Source: Astragalus membranaceus (lineage: Eukaryota; Streptophyta; Magnoliopsida; Fabales; Fabaceae). From it: DNA of 64,000 bases. The stretch's first letter is position 1. Every line of letters begins with the position of its first letter. Positions 36,852 to 49,000 of this stretch are shown here, in pieces. Below the pieces are notes generated by a model. It was not told the origin of the DNA and ran no database searches. It saw nothing but the letters and a program-made list of their open reading frames with translations. Both the position numbers and the translations under genes were made by a program. The stretch lies in assembly GCA_039519185.1 (NCBI GenBank), contig CM076851.1, forward strand, positions 31,641,825 to 31,705,824. The letters are read 5' to 3'.

Positions 36852-37097
36852 TCACCAATGTATTTCAACTTTGTATAAGAGGAACTCACCAAAGGCTTCA
36901 ACTTTATATCTCAAAATGCAAACCTCAATGTGTCTTGAAAAGTCATTTATAAAAGTTACATAGTACTTTTTTTTACCTCTTCCAGACATTGGTTGTTTCA
37001 TCTCTCTTAGATCAAAACAAAGAGGTTCGATTTCACATTGTACAAAGGGAAATTTCTTTATCTTCAAGTGATTATAAGGAAAAACTTTATTCCTCAA
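36852..37097 (-). pseudogene. Fragment of a Copia integrase, minus strand
   Basis: The minus-strand frame reads KKYYVTFINDFSRHIEVCIL. This is closely similar to the integrase core YYVTFIDDFSRYTKVFLL of the Copia element at 41-50 kb, but diverged and in the opposite orientation. A GAG-preintegrase-like stretch precedes it. It is an old truncated copy, and the LINE inserted next to it. Confidence 0.7.
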
Positions 37098-37157
37098 CTA
37101 TGAGTTTCTTAACTACTCATAAGTGTTGAGACGCGCCGTTTTCTCTCCTAGGGTTCC

Positions 37158-38487
37158 GTGCCTAGTGAGACGCGCCGTTTTGCTTCATCTCTCCAAGTGA
37201 GAAGTCCTTTTGGTTCTCATACGCTTCCGGTGTATCACAAATGGCTGATCCTCCTCCAGCGACCCAATCCTCCAGATGAGGATGAGCTTGTTGATCTCCA
37301 GCGACCCAATCCTCCAGATGCGCCCCTCAACGAACAACTCTGCCTAGTAGGAAGGTTCTTGACAAGTAAGGCCATAAGGGTTCCGATGATGAAGGAACGA
37401 ATGGCGACTGTATGGCATGCGGGGAGAGGTGTTTCGATAAGGGAAATCGGAACTAACATGATTCTATTTCAGTTGTTCCATTGATTTGATTATGATAAGA
37501 TTTTCAATGATGGGACATGGAATTTTGATGGCCACCTGTTGCTTCTTCACAAGATGAGGGTTGGTGAAAGACCAAATTCGGTCCCGTTATTTCATGCTCT
37601 GTTCTGGGTCCAGGTTCACGATCCGATGGGGTGCATGACTCAAGAGGTTGGGAATATCCTGGGAAATTTTGTTGGTGAACTCGTTTAGTATGACCCGAAG
37701 AATAGTTCCGCATTTTGGAAGTCCTTTATGCGACTTCGCGTGAGGATTGATGTACGGAAACCTTTGAAGCGAGGGAAGAAGATACGACTGGCTGACGGAA
37801 TCATTTCACAGGTCCGTTTCAAGTATGAACGTTTGATTGTGTTATGTTTTTACTGTGGTCTTTTAGGGCACGCAGATACCAATTGCGAGAAGCGGTTCCG
37901 GTTACAAGTTGATAATGGTGAAAGAGGATGGTCTGTTGATCTACGGGTGGAATGGAAACGTCAAGAAACGACCGAAAGTTGTCGTTGGCTCTGGGAAGAG
38001 GGGGACAGTTATTTTAATGATGATGTTAGTTTGCAGGGGAGTGAGTGTTAATGATGGGGGTGGCAGTTATGGAAACTTTTTTGAAACTCCTAGGAATATG
38101 GGAGGGAATTCTGGTGTTAACGAGGAGAGAAATCCTATCATTACTCTTCGAAACATGGGTCCCACTGTGGCTACTGTTAGCAATTCTTCTCTCTCTACGG
38201 TTCTTGTGGCTCCATCGCGAGTCAATGCCGCACAGGTGGTAGTCCAGCCTGCAGCTTCACGCACTGCTGGGAATTCGGTGAGTGGGTTCCAGCCTAATCA
38301 GGTAGTGATTCAACGTACAGGTATTTTATCTTTGTCACTTTTGAATTCTGATTCTAACACTGACACTCATAGAAAACATGGTCGTACAAATGAGGTGGTC
38401 CCACATGATATGGAGGTTTCATCAGCTGGCTCAGTAGTGCATTTTTTATTGGCAGGTCCTGGCAGGCAGGACTGCCAGGAGCAATGA
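37158..38487 (+). pseudogene. LINE ORF1 (DUF4283-like, CCHC knuckle)
   Basis: Spread over at least three frames. A DUF4283-like region lies at 37,320-37,700 (VGRFLTSKAIRVPMMKERM, then FHALFWVQVHDP, with a stop at about 37,686). The conserved knuckle CFYCGLLGHADTNCEKRF lies near 37,848-37,900. A 25-bp direct repeat (ctccagcgacccaatcctcc) occurs near 37,254 and 37,298. Products of this kind bind LINE RNA. The last frame ends in TGA at 38,485-38,487, overlapping the ORF2 start. Confidence 0.75.
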
Positions 38488-40074
38488 GTATTTTAAGCTG
38501 GAACTGTCGAGGCCTGGGTCACTCGTCGGCAGTTCCTTTATTAAGGGACCTAGTCCGGTGTCATAAACCGGATATTGTTTTTCTTTACGAGACTATTGCT
38601 ACTTCACAGACTATGGATACTATTCGTCGATTGATAGGTTTTGATAATTGTTTGGTGGTTGATAGAGTTGGCCGCAATGGTGGTATTGCAGTGCTTTGGT
38701 TGAATTCCGTTAAATGCATCACCTAGACATGGAGGTCGAAGACCCACGAGTTGGGAGGTGGCGTCTCACTGGGTATTATGGATTCGCTAATAGAGCTCAC
38801 TGGCGTCAGTCTTGGGATCTTATTTGACACTTGGCCAGTTTGTCACAGCTTCCTTAGTGTATTTTAGGTGACTTTAATGATTTACTCTCTTCAGATGACA
38901 AGTGGGGGAGGTGTGATCATCCTCCGTACTTGATGAGGGGTTTTAGAGAAGCTATTCTTGATGCTCGTTTGGTGGATTTAGATATGGTGGGTTATCCCTT
39001 TACTTGGAGATTTGGTTTGGGTACACGTAATGCAATTGAACAACGGCTTGATAGGGCCTTTGCTACTAGGGAGTGGTTTTCGATTTTTCCTAATGTTGTG
39101 CTTCGCAACTTGATTTCTCCAAAGTCGGACCATTCACCCCTCTTGCTGACTTGTGTGCCGTTGAGCCCCGAAAGGCATTTGAGAAAGTTTAAGTTCGAGA
39201 ATTCTTGCAAGGAAAGTAACCATATCACGACTCTCCGATTAGGAGCACGTCAGTTTTCATATGTGGGAAATTTTCGCTAGTTTTCCAACTGGTTTTATCT
39301 GTAACTTTAGATCCGGAACTCCGATTTAGGTATTTCGGAATGCGTTGGAAAGCTAACGAAATTGTCTACACATACCAATGGATTTGAATTAGGTTTTATC
39401 CTAGTTCCAAAAAGTACTCCTATTCTACCTAAACCCTTGAGCCCTAAGTGGTAGTGGAATGGAAATCCTAAGAGTGGCATACGAAGTATGTAGTGAATCC
39501 CCAACGAGTAAGACTAATAAGGTAAGACCCGGATTAGGAAATATTCCATTTGGCGTCGTAAGTAGGCTATTTCTCGAAAATGGCCATTAGCAGTTATACC
39601 TCTGCAACATGCCGGGCGAAGGTTAACAGAGTTCTTAGATTGCGGCGCGATGATGGAACTATGGTGGAAGACCAGCCTAGTGTTAAAAGTGTGGCCGTTA
39701 GTTTTTTTCAGAATTTGTTTACCTCTAGAGATGGTAATTATGCGCCAGTTGTTGATACTCTTTCTCGTTGTGTGACGGATGAGGATAATGTTGACTTGAT
39801 CAAAATTTTTGAGAAGGAGTTCAGGTATGCTCTTATGGAGATGGACTCTGACAAGACCCCCGGCCCCGATGGCTTTAATCTGGGATTTTACAAGCGATTT
39901 TGGGAAGACTTTGGTGATGATATTGTGATAGCTTGTACGTCGTCTTGGTTAGCTTCGGGTATTCTTCCAACTTCACTTAATTACACTAATATAGCTCTCA
40001 TTCCGAAAAAGGATGATTCGGTTTCCATGGCTAATTGGCGTCCTATCTCGTTGTGTAATGTCCTTTATAAGCTC
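38484..40074 (+). pseudogene. LINE ORF2 5' part: endonuclease and start of reverse transcriptase
   Basis: Starts MSILSWNCRGLG, the canonical plant LINE ORF2 N-terminus. The AP-endonuclease pattern is present: NGGIAVLW, GDFN near 38,870 and SDHSP near 39,130. Stops occur near 38,724 and 38,828. About 330 bases (39,235-39,570) of non-LINE sequence interrupt the linker before the reverse transcriptase begins: TPGPDGFNLGFYKRFWE, then ALIPKKDD and NWRPISLCNVLYKL, where the Copia LTR cuts in. Confidence 0.85.
39235..39575. repeat. Non-LINE insert between endonuclease and reverse transcriptase
   Basis: The segment has no LINE-like frame. It contains tccgatttaggtatttcgg and gcgttggaaagctaacg, phrases typical of gypsy LTRs (compare gagtccgattgagacg and ttttggaaagct in the LTR near 12,510). 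It is probably a fragment of another LTR or a template-switched sequence. Confidence 0.4.
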
Positions 40075-41051
40075 TGTTGTATTTTATTGAAAATAAAAGG
40101 ATATTTCAAAAGTGAGAAGTCCCACATTGCTTGGCTTTGGATTCACCAAAGTCCTCATATACTAAAGCTTAATGAGAGCTAGTAAACAAGCAACTAAAAG
40201 GGACTCCCTCGCGCGCACAAGCAGGGACCAACATGGCTTGGTTCAGTGCGAATCTTTCGATTCCCCCCCCCCCCTGCGCGCTCGACTGGCTTTGTACTAA
40301 TTTTATTAAATGAAATATTACTTTTATCAGCCTTTCCGTATACGCCCAATCATGGGTCGAAATGTTTTATGAAATAATTTGTAACGGAAAGCTCAGGTCG
40401 AAAACTGCAAGTTGGTCGAACCGATTGGCAATACAATCTGGTCGAAAACTGAAAGTTGGTCGAACTGACTGGCGAAAAGATTTGGTCGAAAACTGAACCT
40501 TAATTCCCTTTATTTTGTAACTGTCAGTTTCTTCCAACGACTTCTTTTCTTTTAAACCCATTTATTCCTTAACCGCAGAGTTAAAACCTTTTGATTACAA
40601 TTGATTTTCGAAACGGTTTTGACTGGCTATTGATTGCTGGAGCCTATGTCTCTAACAGCTATTTTTCTTAAAGCCTATATAAACGATTTCGAGTTGCACT
40701 TGAAATATATCTCAAAAAAATTTATTTATCCACCTTTCTTGAAAAAGAGCTATGGGTTGCTCTCCTGTCAAATATCAAGTTCTTCTTGCCAGTTCTGATA
40801 CCTCTTTCGTTACTACGATTGAGAAGACCCGGTTGTACCTCGGGGAATTTGCGCTGTAGAGGCGGATAAATTCTTCAGGGCAGTCGCAAGACGCCTCCGG
40901 TTGTTTATCTAACACTTCTGTGTTTGCAGGTCTCTTTTCGACACCATCAGTACTACTTCGACAGCAGCCCTTGCCACTCAACAACATCAGTCGAAATTTA
41001 CTTCTGAAATTCGACTATAGAATTTCGACTGCAGTCAGCATTTAGACAACA
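40075..41051 (+). repeat. Copia LTR1 (outer 5' LTR)
   Basis: 977 bp. Diagnostic states: tatcagcctttcc, cgaaacggtttt, a 7-A run before tttatttatcc, and gtcaaatatcaag; it alone has gacgcctcc. A TATA box (tatataaa) lies at 40,676-40,683. Upstream of it, GGTCGAAAACTG recurs three times in ~44-bp subrepeats (40,402-40,497), likely U3 promoter repeats. A C run of 12 lies near 40,263. Confidence 0.93.
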
Positions 41052-41067
41052 ATCTGAAGAATTTATC

Positions 41068-44000
41068 ATGGCTGACGCAATCAACAACGATGATAACGGT
41101 GCTCCCATCAACAACAACAGCACTGTTATCATCCCTTCTGCTGTCCCGGTAACTTATGCGAAACCTTTCCCTGACATCTCTAAAATTGAGGTCTTCGCAG
41201 GCCAAAATTTTCGCAGGTGGCAGGAACGCGTGAGTTCCCTTCTTGACATGCACGGGGTTGCTGCTGCTCTTACTGACTCCAAACCTGTCGAACCTGCTAC
41301 TCCCAAACAGGTCGAAGTTTGGACCCATGCCAACAAAGTGTGTCGTCACACAATTCTCAGCACCCTCTCAAACGAATTGTTCGACATCTACTGCACCTAC
41401 AAGGAAGCTAATCAGATCTGGGAATCAATGATTCTCAAATACACCGCTGAAGATGCAAGCAAGCAGAAATTTGTCATCAGCAACTACTACAATTGGGTCA
41501 TGAGTGAAACTGGCGAAATCAAAACTCAAATCAACCAGTATCACAAATTACTAGAGGAAATGAAGGCTGAAAACATAGTTCTCCCTGACGAGTTCATTGC
41601 AGGTATTCTGATTGAGAAGCTGCCAGAATCATGGAAGGACTACAAGCAACAACTGAAGCACAAACACAAGCAATTGTCACTGAACGAGCTGCTGACTCAT
41701 ATCATCATCGAAGATACCAACCGAAAAGAGAGTAACAAGACAAAGGCGAAATCAATGGCTTCACGGGCAAACATGGTGATGAACAACCCTTCAAGGTTCG
41801 ACAAAGGCAAATCAGTCTCTCCAAACAAAAGGTACGATCCCAAGAAATCATCTAATCAAAAGTATCACAAAAAGAACAATGATCATTATCCTGGTACTCA
41901 TAGCACTGAATTCAAGAAAAGAGGATACTGCTTTGTTTGTGGAAAGCCAGGACACTATGCACCTAAATGCAGGCATAGGGCGAGAAATGACAATCCTCCT
42001 AAGGCTAACGCCAACTTGGCTGATGCTGGTGGAGATGATAATGAGGATGACGATGTCATTGCTGCTGTCGTTTCTCTGGTCAACATGGCAACTGATGTGA
42101 ACAAATGGGTGGTGGATTCTGGAGCCACCAAGCACATTTGTGCTAATAGAGAAGTTTTTACCTCCTACACTGCTGTAGGGGAAGGAGAAGAAAATATCTA
42201 TCTGGGTGACTCACATCCAGCCCCAGTTGTGGGGAAAGGAAAAGTTCTTCTCAAGCTCACATCGGGAAAAACTCTGGCTCTCACAAATGTGCTTCATGTG
42301 CCTAACATAAGGGCAAACCTGATCTCTGTTGGGGTTCTGCTGAAGCATGGTATCAAAGTGACATTTGAATCTGATAAGATTGTTCTTACCAAGAACAACA
42401 TTTTTGTTGGAAAGGGATATTATGATCATGGACTTTTTGTACTCAACACTTTTGATTTCAATAACAATGTTTCGACTTCTGCTTACTTGATTGACTCTTA
42501 TAATATGTGGCATGCTAGACTAGGTCATATTAACTTTCAGTATATTATTAAATTGCAACGCCTTGGCATGATTTCGACTAGTGATAATCAACATAGTAAA
42601 TGCGATGTATGTGTTGAATCCAAATTAACAAAGAAATCGTGTCCCCCAGTACATCGTGAATCTGAACTGCTTAGTTTAATTCATACGGACCTAGGAGATC
42701 TAAAACAAACTCCAACTAGGGGCGGAAAAAATTATTATGTAACGTTTATAGATGATTTTTCGCGATACACTAAGGTGTTTCTATTAAGACAAAAAGATGA
42801 AGCATTTGAAGCTTTTCTTTCATATAAAGCTGAAGTCGAAAATCAATTAGATAGAAAGATTAAAAGAGTTAGATCCGACCGTGGAGGAGAATACATATCT
42901 TTTAATGATTTTTGTGAAAAGGAAGGTATAATACATGAAACAACTCCCCCCCTATTCACCTGAATCTAATGGCATAGCCGAAAGGAAAAATAGGACATTG
43001 AAAGAAATGATGAACGCTATGTTAATAAGTTCTAATGCGCCAACTAACTTGTGGGGTGAGGCTATATTAACTGCTTGTTTTATACAAAATAGAACTCCTC
43101 ATAGGAAAACCGGAAAGACCCCCTATGAACTGTGGAAAGGTTATCAACCTAACTTAAAATATTTAAAAGTGTGGGGGTGCTTAGCTAAAGTTATGTTGCC
43201 TGATCCTAAGAAAAGAAAAATTGGTTGCAAAACCTCTGATTGTGTTTTTATAGGATATGCAGAACACAGCGCTGCTTATAGATTCCTTGTTGTGAAAAGT
43301 GATGTTTTAGATAATAATACTATCGTGGAAACTAAAAATGCTGAGTTTTTTGAAAACGTTTTTCCTTTGAAACATGATAGTATATCTAGACAACCATTAG
43401 CAAGTACTAATGATGAAACTCATGAGGAACCGTATCAAGAACTAAGGAGAAGTAAAAGACCAAGAAAAGAAACATCCTTCGGAAATGATTTTTATACTTA
43501 TCTTGTCGAAAAAGATCCAGAAACCTTTTTTGAAGCAACTTCTTCTTCTGAGTCGAAATTTTGGAAAGAAGCCATTAAAACTGAAATAGACTCAATTTCC
43601 AAATGTAACACTTGGACCTTAGTTGATTTACCACCTGGGGCAAAATCAATAGGATGCAAGTGGATTTTCAAAAGAAAATATAACCCTGATGGGTCTATTG
43701 ATAAATACAAAGCAAGACTAGTAGCAAAAGGTTTTTCTCAAAAACAAAACATTGATTATTTCGATACCTTTGCTCCAGTAACAAGAATTTCTTCTATTAG
43801 AGTTTTAATAGCTTTGGCTTCTATCCACAAACTAGTTATTCATCAAATGGATGTTAAAACCGCTTTTTTGAACGGTGACTTAGAAGAAGAAATTTACATG
43901 AATCAACCCGAAGGATGTATAGTTTCAGGTCAAGAAAACAAAGTATGCAAACTCCTTAAGTCGTTATATGGTTTAAAACAAGCACCAAAACAATGGCATG

Positions 44001-45022
44001 AAAAATTCGACAGAACCTTAGTCGAAGATGGCTTCACCACAACTGAAGTTGATAAATGTGTTTACACTAAAACTGTGTGTGGAGAACATGTAATCATATG
44101 TTTATATGTAGATGACATGCTCATATTTGGTACTTGTCTGGATATTGTTATCAAAACAAAATCCTTTCTTTCATCTAGTTTCGACATGAAAGATATGGGT
44201 GAGGCTAATGTAATATTAGGAGTTAGAATCATCAGGGAAGGTGATAGTATCACACTATCACAAGATCATTATGTGGAAAAACTTCTTAGGAAGTTTGGAC
44301 ACTATGACTCAACCCCCTTGAGTACCCCCTATGAAGCTAACTCACGCTTAAAGAAAAATAGAGGTGATCCTGTTGACCAACCTCAGTATGCCCAAGTAAT
44401 TGGGAGCCTACTGCATTTAATGAACTTTTCTCGACCAGACATTGCATTCGCAGTCGGTCGTCTGAGTAGGTATACTCACAATCCTGGTCAGGATCATTGG
44501 AAGGCAATTGCTCACCTTATGAGATATTTGAGAGGTACCACAACTTATGGTATTACTTATAGTGGATTTCCCGCAGTATTAGAGGGATACTGCGATGCTA
44601 ACTGGATATCTGATTCAGATGAGACAAAATCCACTAGTGGTTACATTTTCACACTTGGTGGTGGTGCGGTAACTTGGAGGTCAGTCAAACAATCCATTAT
44701 TGCTAGATCGACTATGGAGTCGGAATTTGTAGCTCTGGAATTGGCTGATACTGAAGCTGAATGGTTGAAGAACCTTTTAGCTAGTATTCCTTTGGGAATA
44801 AAACCGACACCATCAGTGTCAATACATTGTGATAGTCAATCGGCAATAGCCGTTGCAAAGAATAAGACCTATAATGGCAAAAATAGACATGTGCAATTAA
44901 GACATAATGTTGTCAAACAATTGCAAAAGTACGGAGCAATATCGATCGATTATGTGAAGTCAGAAGTGAATTTGGCCGATCCTCTGACAAAACCCTTAGG
45001 GAAGAAAATGATATGTGAAACA
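41068..45022 (+). pseudogene. Copia body 1 gag-pol, frameshifted and 3'-truncated
   Basis: The first frame, 41,068-42,963, gives Gag with a CCHC knuckle (residues 288-301), protease DSGA 350-353 and integrase H482, H487, C512 and C515, then D541 and D604. It breaks in a 7-C run at 42,945-42,951. The next frame, from 42,935, carries the integrase E (residue 16), GKWIFKRK-type reverse transcriptase start, YVDD 391-394 and RNase H (CDANW, CDSQSA). The frame runs straight into LTR2 at 45,023, so the last few pol codons and the 3' non-coding part are gone. Only 16 nt separate LTR1 from the gag ATG, and no tRNA-Met-type primer site is visible. Confidence 0.92.
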
Positions 45023-45996
45023 TGTTGTATTTTATTGAAAATAAAAGGATATTTCAAAAGTGAGAAGTCCCACATTGCCTGGCTTTGGATTCACCAAAGT
45101 CTTCATATACTAAAGTTTAATGAGAACTAGTAAACAAGCAACTAAAAGGGACTCCCTCGCGCGCACAAGCAGGGACCAACATGGCTTGGTTCAGTGCGAA
45201 TCTTTCGATTCCCCCCCCCCCTGCGCGCTCGACTGGCTTTGTACTAATTTTATTAAATGAAATATTACTTTTATCAGCCTTTCCGTATACGCCCAATCAT
45301 GGGTCGAAATGTTTTATGAAATAATTTGTAACGGAAAGCTCAGGTCGAAAACTGCAAGTTGGTCGAACCGATTGGCAATACAATCTGGTCGAAAACTGAA
45401 AGTTGGTCGAACTGACTGGCGAAAAGATTTGGTCGAAAACTGAACCTTAATTCCCTTTATTTTGTAACTGTCAGTTTCTTCCAACGACTTCTTTTCTTTT
45501 AAACCCATTTATTCCTTAACCGCAGAGTTAAAACCTTTTGATTACAATTGATTTTCGAAACGGTTTTGACTGGCTATTGATTGCTGGAGCCTATGTCTCT
45601 AACAGCTATTTTTCTTAAAGCCTATATAAACGATTTCGAGTTGCACTTGAAATATATCTCAAAAAATTTATTTATCCACCTTTCTTGAAAAAGAGCTCTG
45701 GGTTGCTCTCCTGTCAATATCAAGTTCTTCTTGCCAGTTCTGATACCTCTTTCGTTACTACGATTGAGAAGACCCGGTTGTACCTCGGGGAATTTGCGTT
45801 GTAGAGGCGGATAAATTCTTCAGGGCAGTCGCAAGACGTCTCCGGTTGTTTATCTAACACTTCTGTGTTTGCAGGTCTCTTTTCGACACCATCAGTACTA
45901 CTTCGACAGCAGCCCTTGCCACTCAACAACATCAGTCGAAATTTACTTCTGAAATTCGACTATAGAATTTCGACTGCAGTCAGCATTTAGACAACA
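45023..45996 (+). repeat. Copia LTR2
   Basis: 974 bp. It shares tatcagcc and cgaaacgg with LTR1, but has a 6-A run and gtcaatatc like LTR3. It follows gtgaaaca of body 1 directly, without purine tract or target duplication. Confidence 0.93.
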
Positions 45997-46012
45997 ATCT
46001 GAAGAATTTATC

Positions 46013-49000
46013 ATGGCTGACGCAATCAACAACGATGATAACGGTGCTCCCATCAACAACAACAACACTGTTATCATCCCTTCTGCTGTCCCGGTAACTT
46101 ATGCGAAACCTTTCCCTGACATCTCTAAAATTGAGGTCTTCGCAGGCCAAAATTTTCGCAGGTGGCAGGAACGCGTTAGTTCCCTTCTTGACATGCACGG
46201 GGTTGCTGCTGCTCGTACTGACTCCAAACCAGTCGAACCTGCTACTCCCAAACAGGTCGAAGCTTGGACCCATGCCAACAAAGTATGTCGTCACACAATT
46301 CTCAGCACCCTCTCAAACGAATTGTTCGACATCTACTGCACTTACAAGGAAGCGAATCAGATCTGGGAATCAATGATTCTCAAATACACCGCTGAAGATG
46401 CAAGCAAGCAGAAATTTGTCATTTGCAACTACTACAATTGGGTCATGAGTGAAACTGGCGAAATCAAAACTCAAATCAACCAATATCACAAATTACTAGA
46501 AGAAATGAAGGCTGAAAACATAGTTCTCCCTGACGAGTTCATTGCAGGTATTTTGATTGAGAAGCTGCCAGAATCATGGAAGGACTACAAGCAACAACTG
46601 AAGCACAAACACAAGCAATTGTCACTGAACGAGCTGCTGACTCATATCATCATCGAAGATACCAACCGAAAAGAGAGTAACAAGACAAAGGCGAAATCAA
46701 TGGCTTCACGGGCAAACATGGTGATGAACAACCCTTCAAGGTTCGACAAAGGCAAATCAGTCTCTCCAAACAAAAGGTACGATCCCAAGAAATCATCTAA
46801 TCAAAAGTATCACAAAAAGAACAATGATCATTATCCTGGTACTCATAGCACTGAATTCAAGAAAAGAGGATACTGCTTTGTTTGTGGAAAGCCAGGACAC
46901 TATGCACCTAAATGCAGGCATAGGGCGAGAAATGACAATCCTCCTAAGGCTAACGCCAACTTGGCTGATGCTGGTGGAGATGATAATGAGGATGACGATG
47001 TCATTGCTGCTGTCGTTTCTCTGGTCAACATGGCAACTGATGTGAACAAATGGGTGGTGGATTCTGGAGCCACCAAGCACATTTGTGCTAATAGAGAAGT
47101 TTTTACCTCCTACACTGCTGTAGGGGAAGGAGAAGAAAATATCTATCTGGGTGACTCACATCCAGCCCCAGTTGTGGGGAAAGGAAAAGTTCTTCTCAAG
47201 CTCACATCGGGAAAAACTCTGGCTCTCACAAATGTGCTTCATGTGCCTAACATAAGGGCAAACCTGATCTCTGTTGGGGTTCTGCTGAAGCATGGTATCA
47301 AAGTGACATTTGAATCTGATAAGATTGTTCTTACCAAGAACAACATTTTTGTTGGAAAGGGATATTATGATCATGGACTTTTTGTACTCAACACTTTTGA
47401 TTTCAATAACAATGTTTCGACTTCTGCTTACTTGATTGACTCTTATAATATGTGGCATGCTAGACTAGGTCATATTAACTTTCAGTATATTATTAAATTG
47501 CAACGCCTTGGCATGATTTCGACTAGTGATAATCAACATAGTAAATGCGATGTATGTGTTGAATCCAAATTAACAAAGAAATCGTGTCCCCCAGTACATC
47601 GTGAATCTGAACTGCTTAGTTTAATTCATACGGACCTAGGAGATCTAAAACAAACTCCAACTAGGGGCGGAAAAAATTATTATGTAACGTTTATAGATGA
47701 TTTTTCGCGATACACTAAGGTGTTTCTATTAAGACAAAAAGATGAAGCATTTGAAGCTTTTCTTTCATATAAAGCTGAAGTCGAAAATCAATTAGATAGA
47801 AAGATTAAAAGAGTTAGATCCGACCGTGGAGGAGAATACATATCTTTTAATGATTTTTGTGAAAAGGAAGGTATAATACATGAAACAACTCCCCCCCTAT
47901 TCACCTGAATCTAATGGCATAGCCGAAAGGAAAAATAGGACATTGAAAGAAATGATGAACGCTATGTTAATAAGTTCTAATGCGCCAACTAACTTGTGGG
48001 GTGAGGCTATATTAACTGCTTGTTTTATACAAAATAGAACTCCTCATAGGAAAACCGGAAAGACCCCCTATGAACTGTGGAAAGGTTATCAACCTAACTT
48101 AAAATATTTAAAAGTGTGGGGGTGCTTAGCTAAAGTTATGTTGCCTGATCCTAAGAAAAGAAAAATTGGTTGCAAAACCTCTGATTGTGTTTTTATAGGA
48201 TATGCAGAACACAGCGCTGCTTATAGATTCCTTGTTGTGAAAAGTGATGTTTTAGATAATAATACTATCGTGGAAACTAAAAATGCTGAGTTTTTTGAAA
48301 ACGTTTTTCCTTTGAAACATGATAGTATATCTAGACAACCATTAGCAAGTACTAATGATGAAACTCATGAGGAACCGTATCAAGAACTAAGGAGAAGTAA
48401 AAGACCAAGAAAAGAAACATCCTTCGGAAATGATTTTTATACTTATCTTGTCGAAAAAGATCCAGAAACCTTTTTTGAAGCAACTTCTTCTTCTGAGTCG
48501 AAATTTTGGAAAGAAGCCATTAAAACTGAAATAGACTCAATTTCCAAATGTAACACTTGGACCTTAGTTGATTTACCACCTGGGGCAAAATCAATAGGAT
48601 GCAAGTGGATTTTCAAAAGAAAATATAACCCTGATGGGTCTATTGATAAATACAAAGCAAGACTAGTAGCAAAAGGTTTTTCTCAAAAACAAAACATTGA
48701 TTATTTCGATACCTTTGCTCCAGTAACAAGAATTTCTTCTATTAGAGTTTTAATAGCTTTGGCTTCTATCCACAAACTAGTTATTCATCAAATGGATGTT
48801 AAAACCGCTTTTTTGAACGGTGACTTAGAAGAAGAAATTTACATGAATCAACCCGAAGGATGTATAGTTTCAGGTCAAGAAAACAAAGTATGCAAACTCC
48901 TTAAGTCGTTATATGGTTTAAAACAAGCACCAAAACAATGGCATGAAAAATTCGACAGAACCTTAGTCGAAGATGGCTTCACCACAACTGAAGTTGATAA

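Noticed and set aside
40263..40276. C-run length differences among the Copia LTRs (8 to 12) as a dating signal
   Set aside because: Homopolymers slip easily and are error-prone in sequencing. Only substitutions and non-homopolymer indels were weighed strongly.
40367..40987. Two short minus-strand frames (64 and 70 codons) conserved in all seven Copia LTRs
   Set aside because: Conservation follows from the LTRs being near-identical copies. The frames lie antisense in U3/R sequence and resemble no protein.
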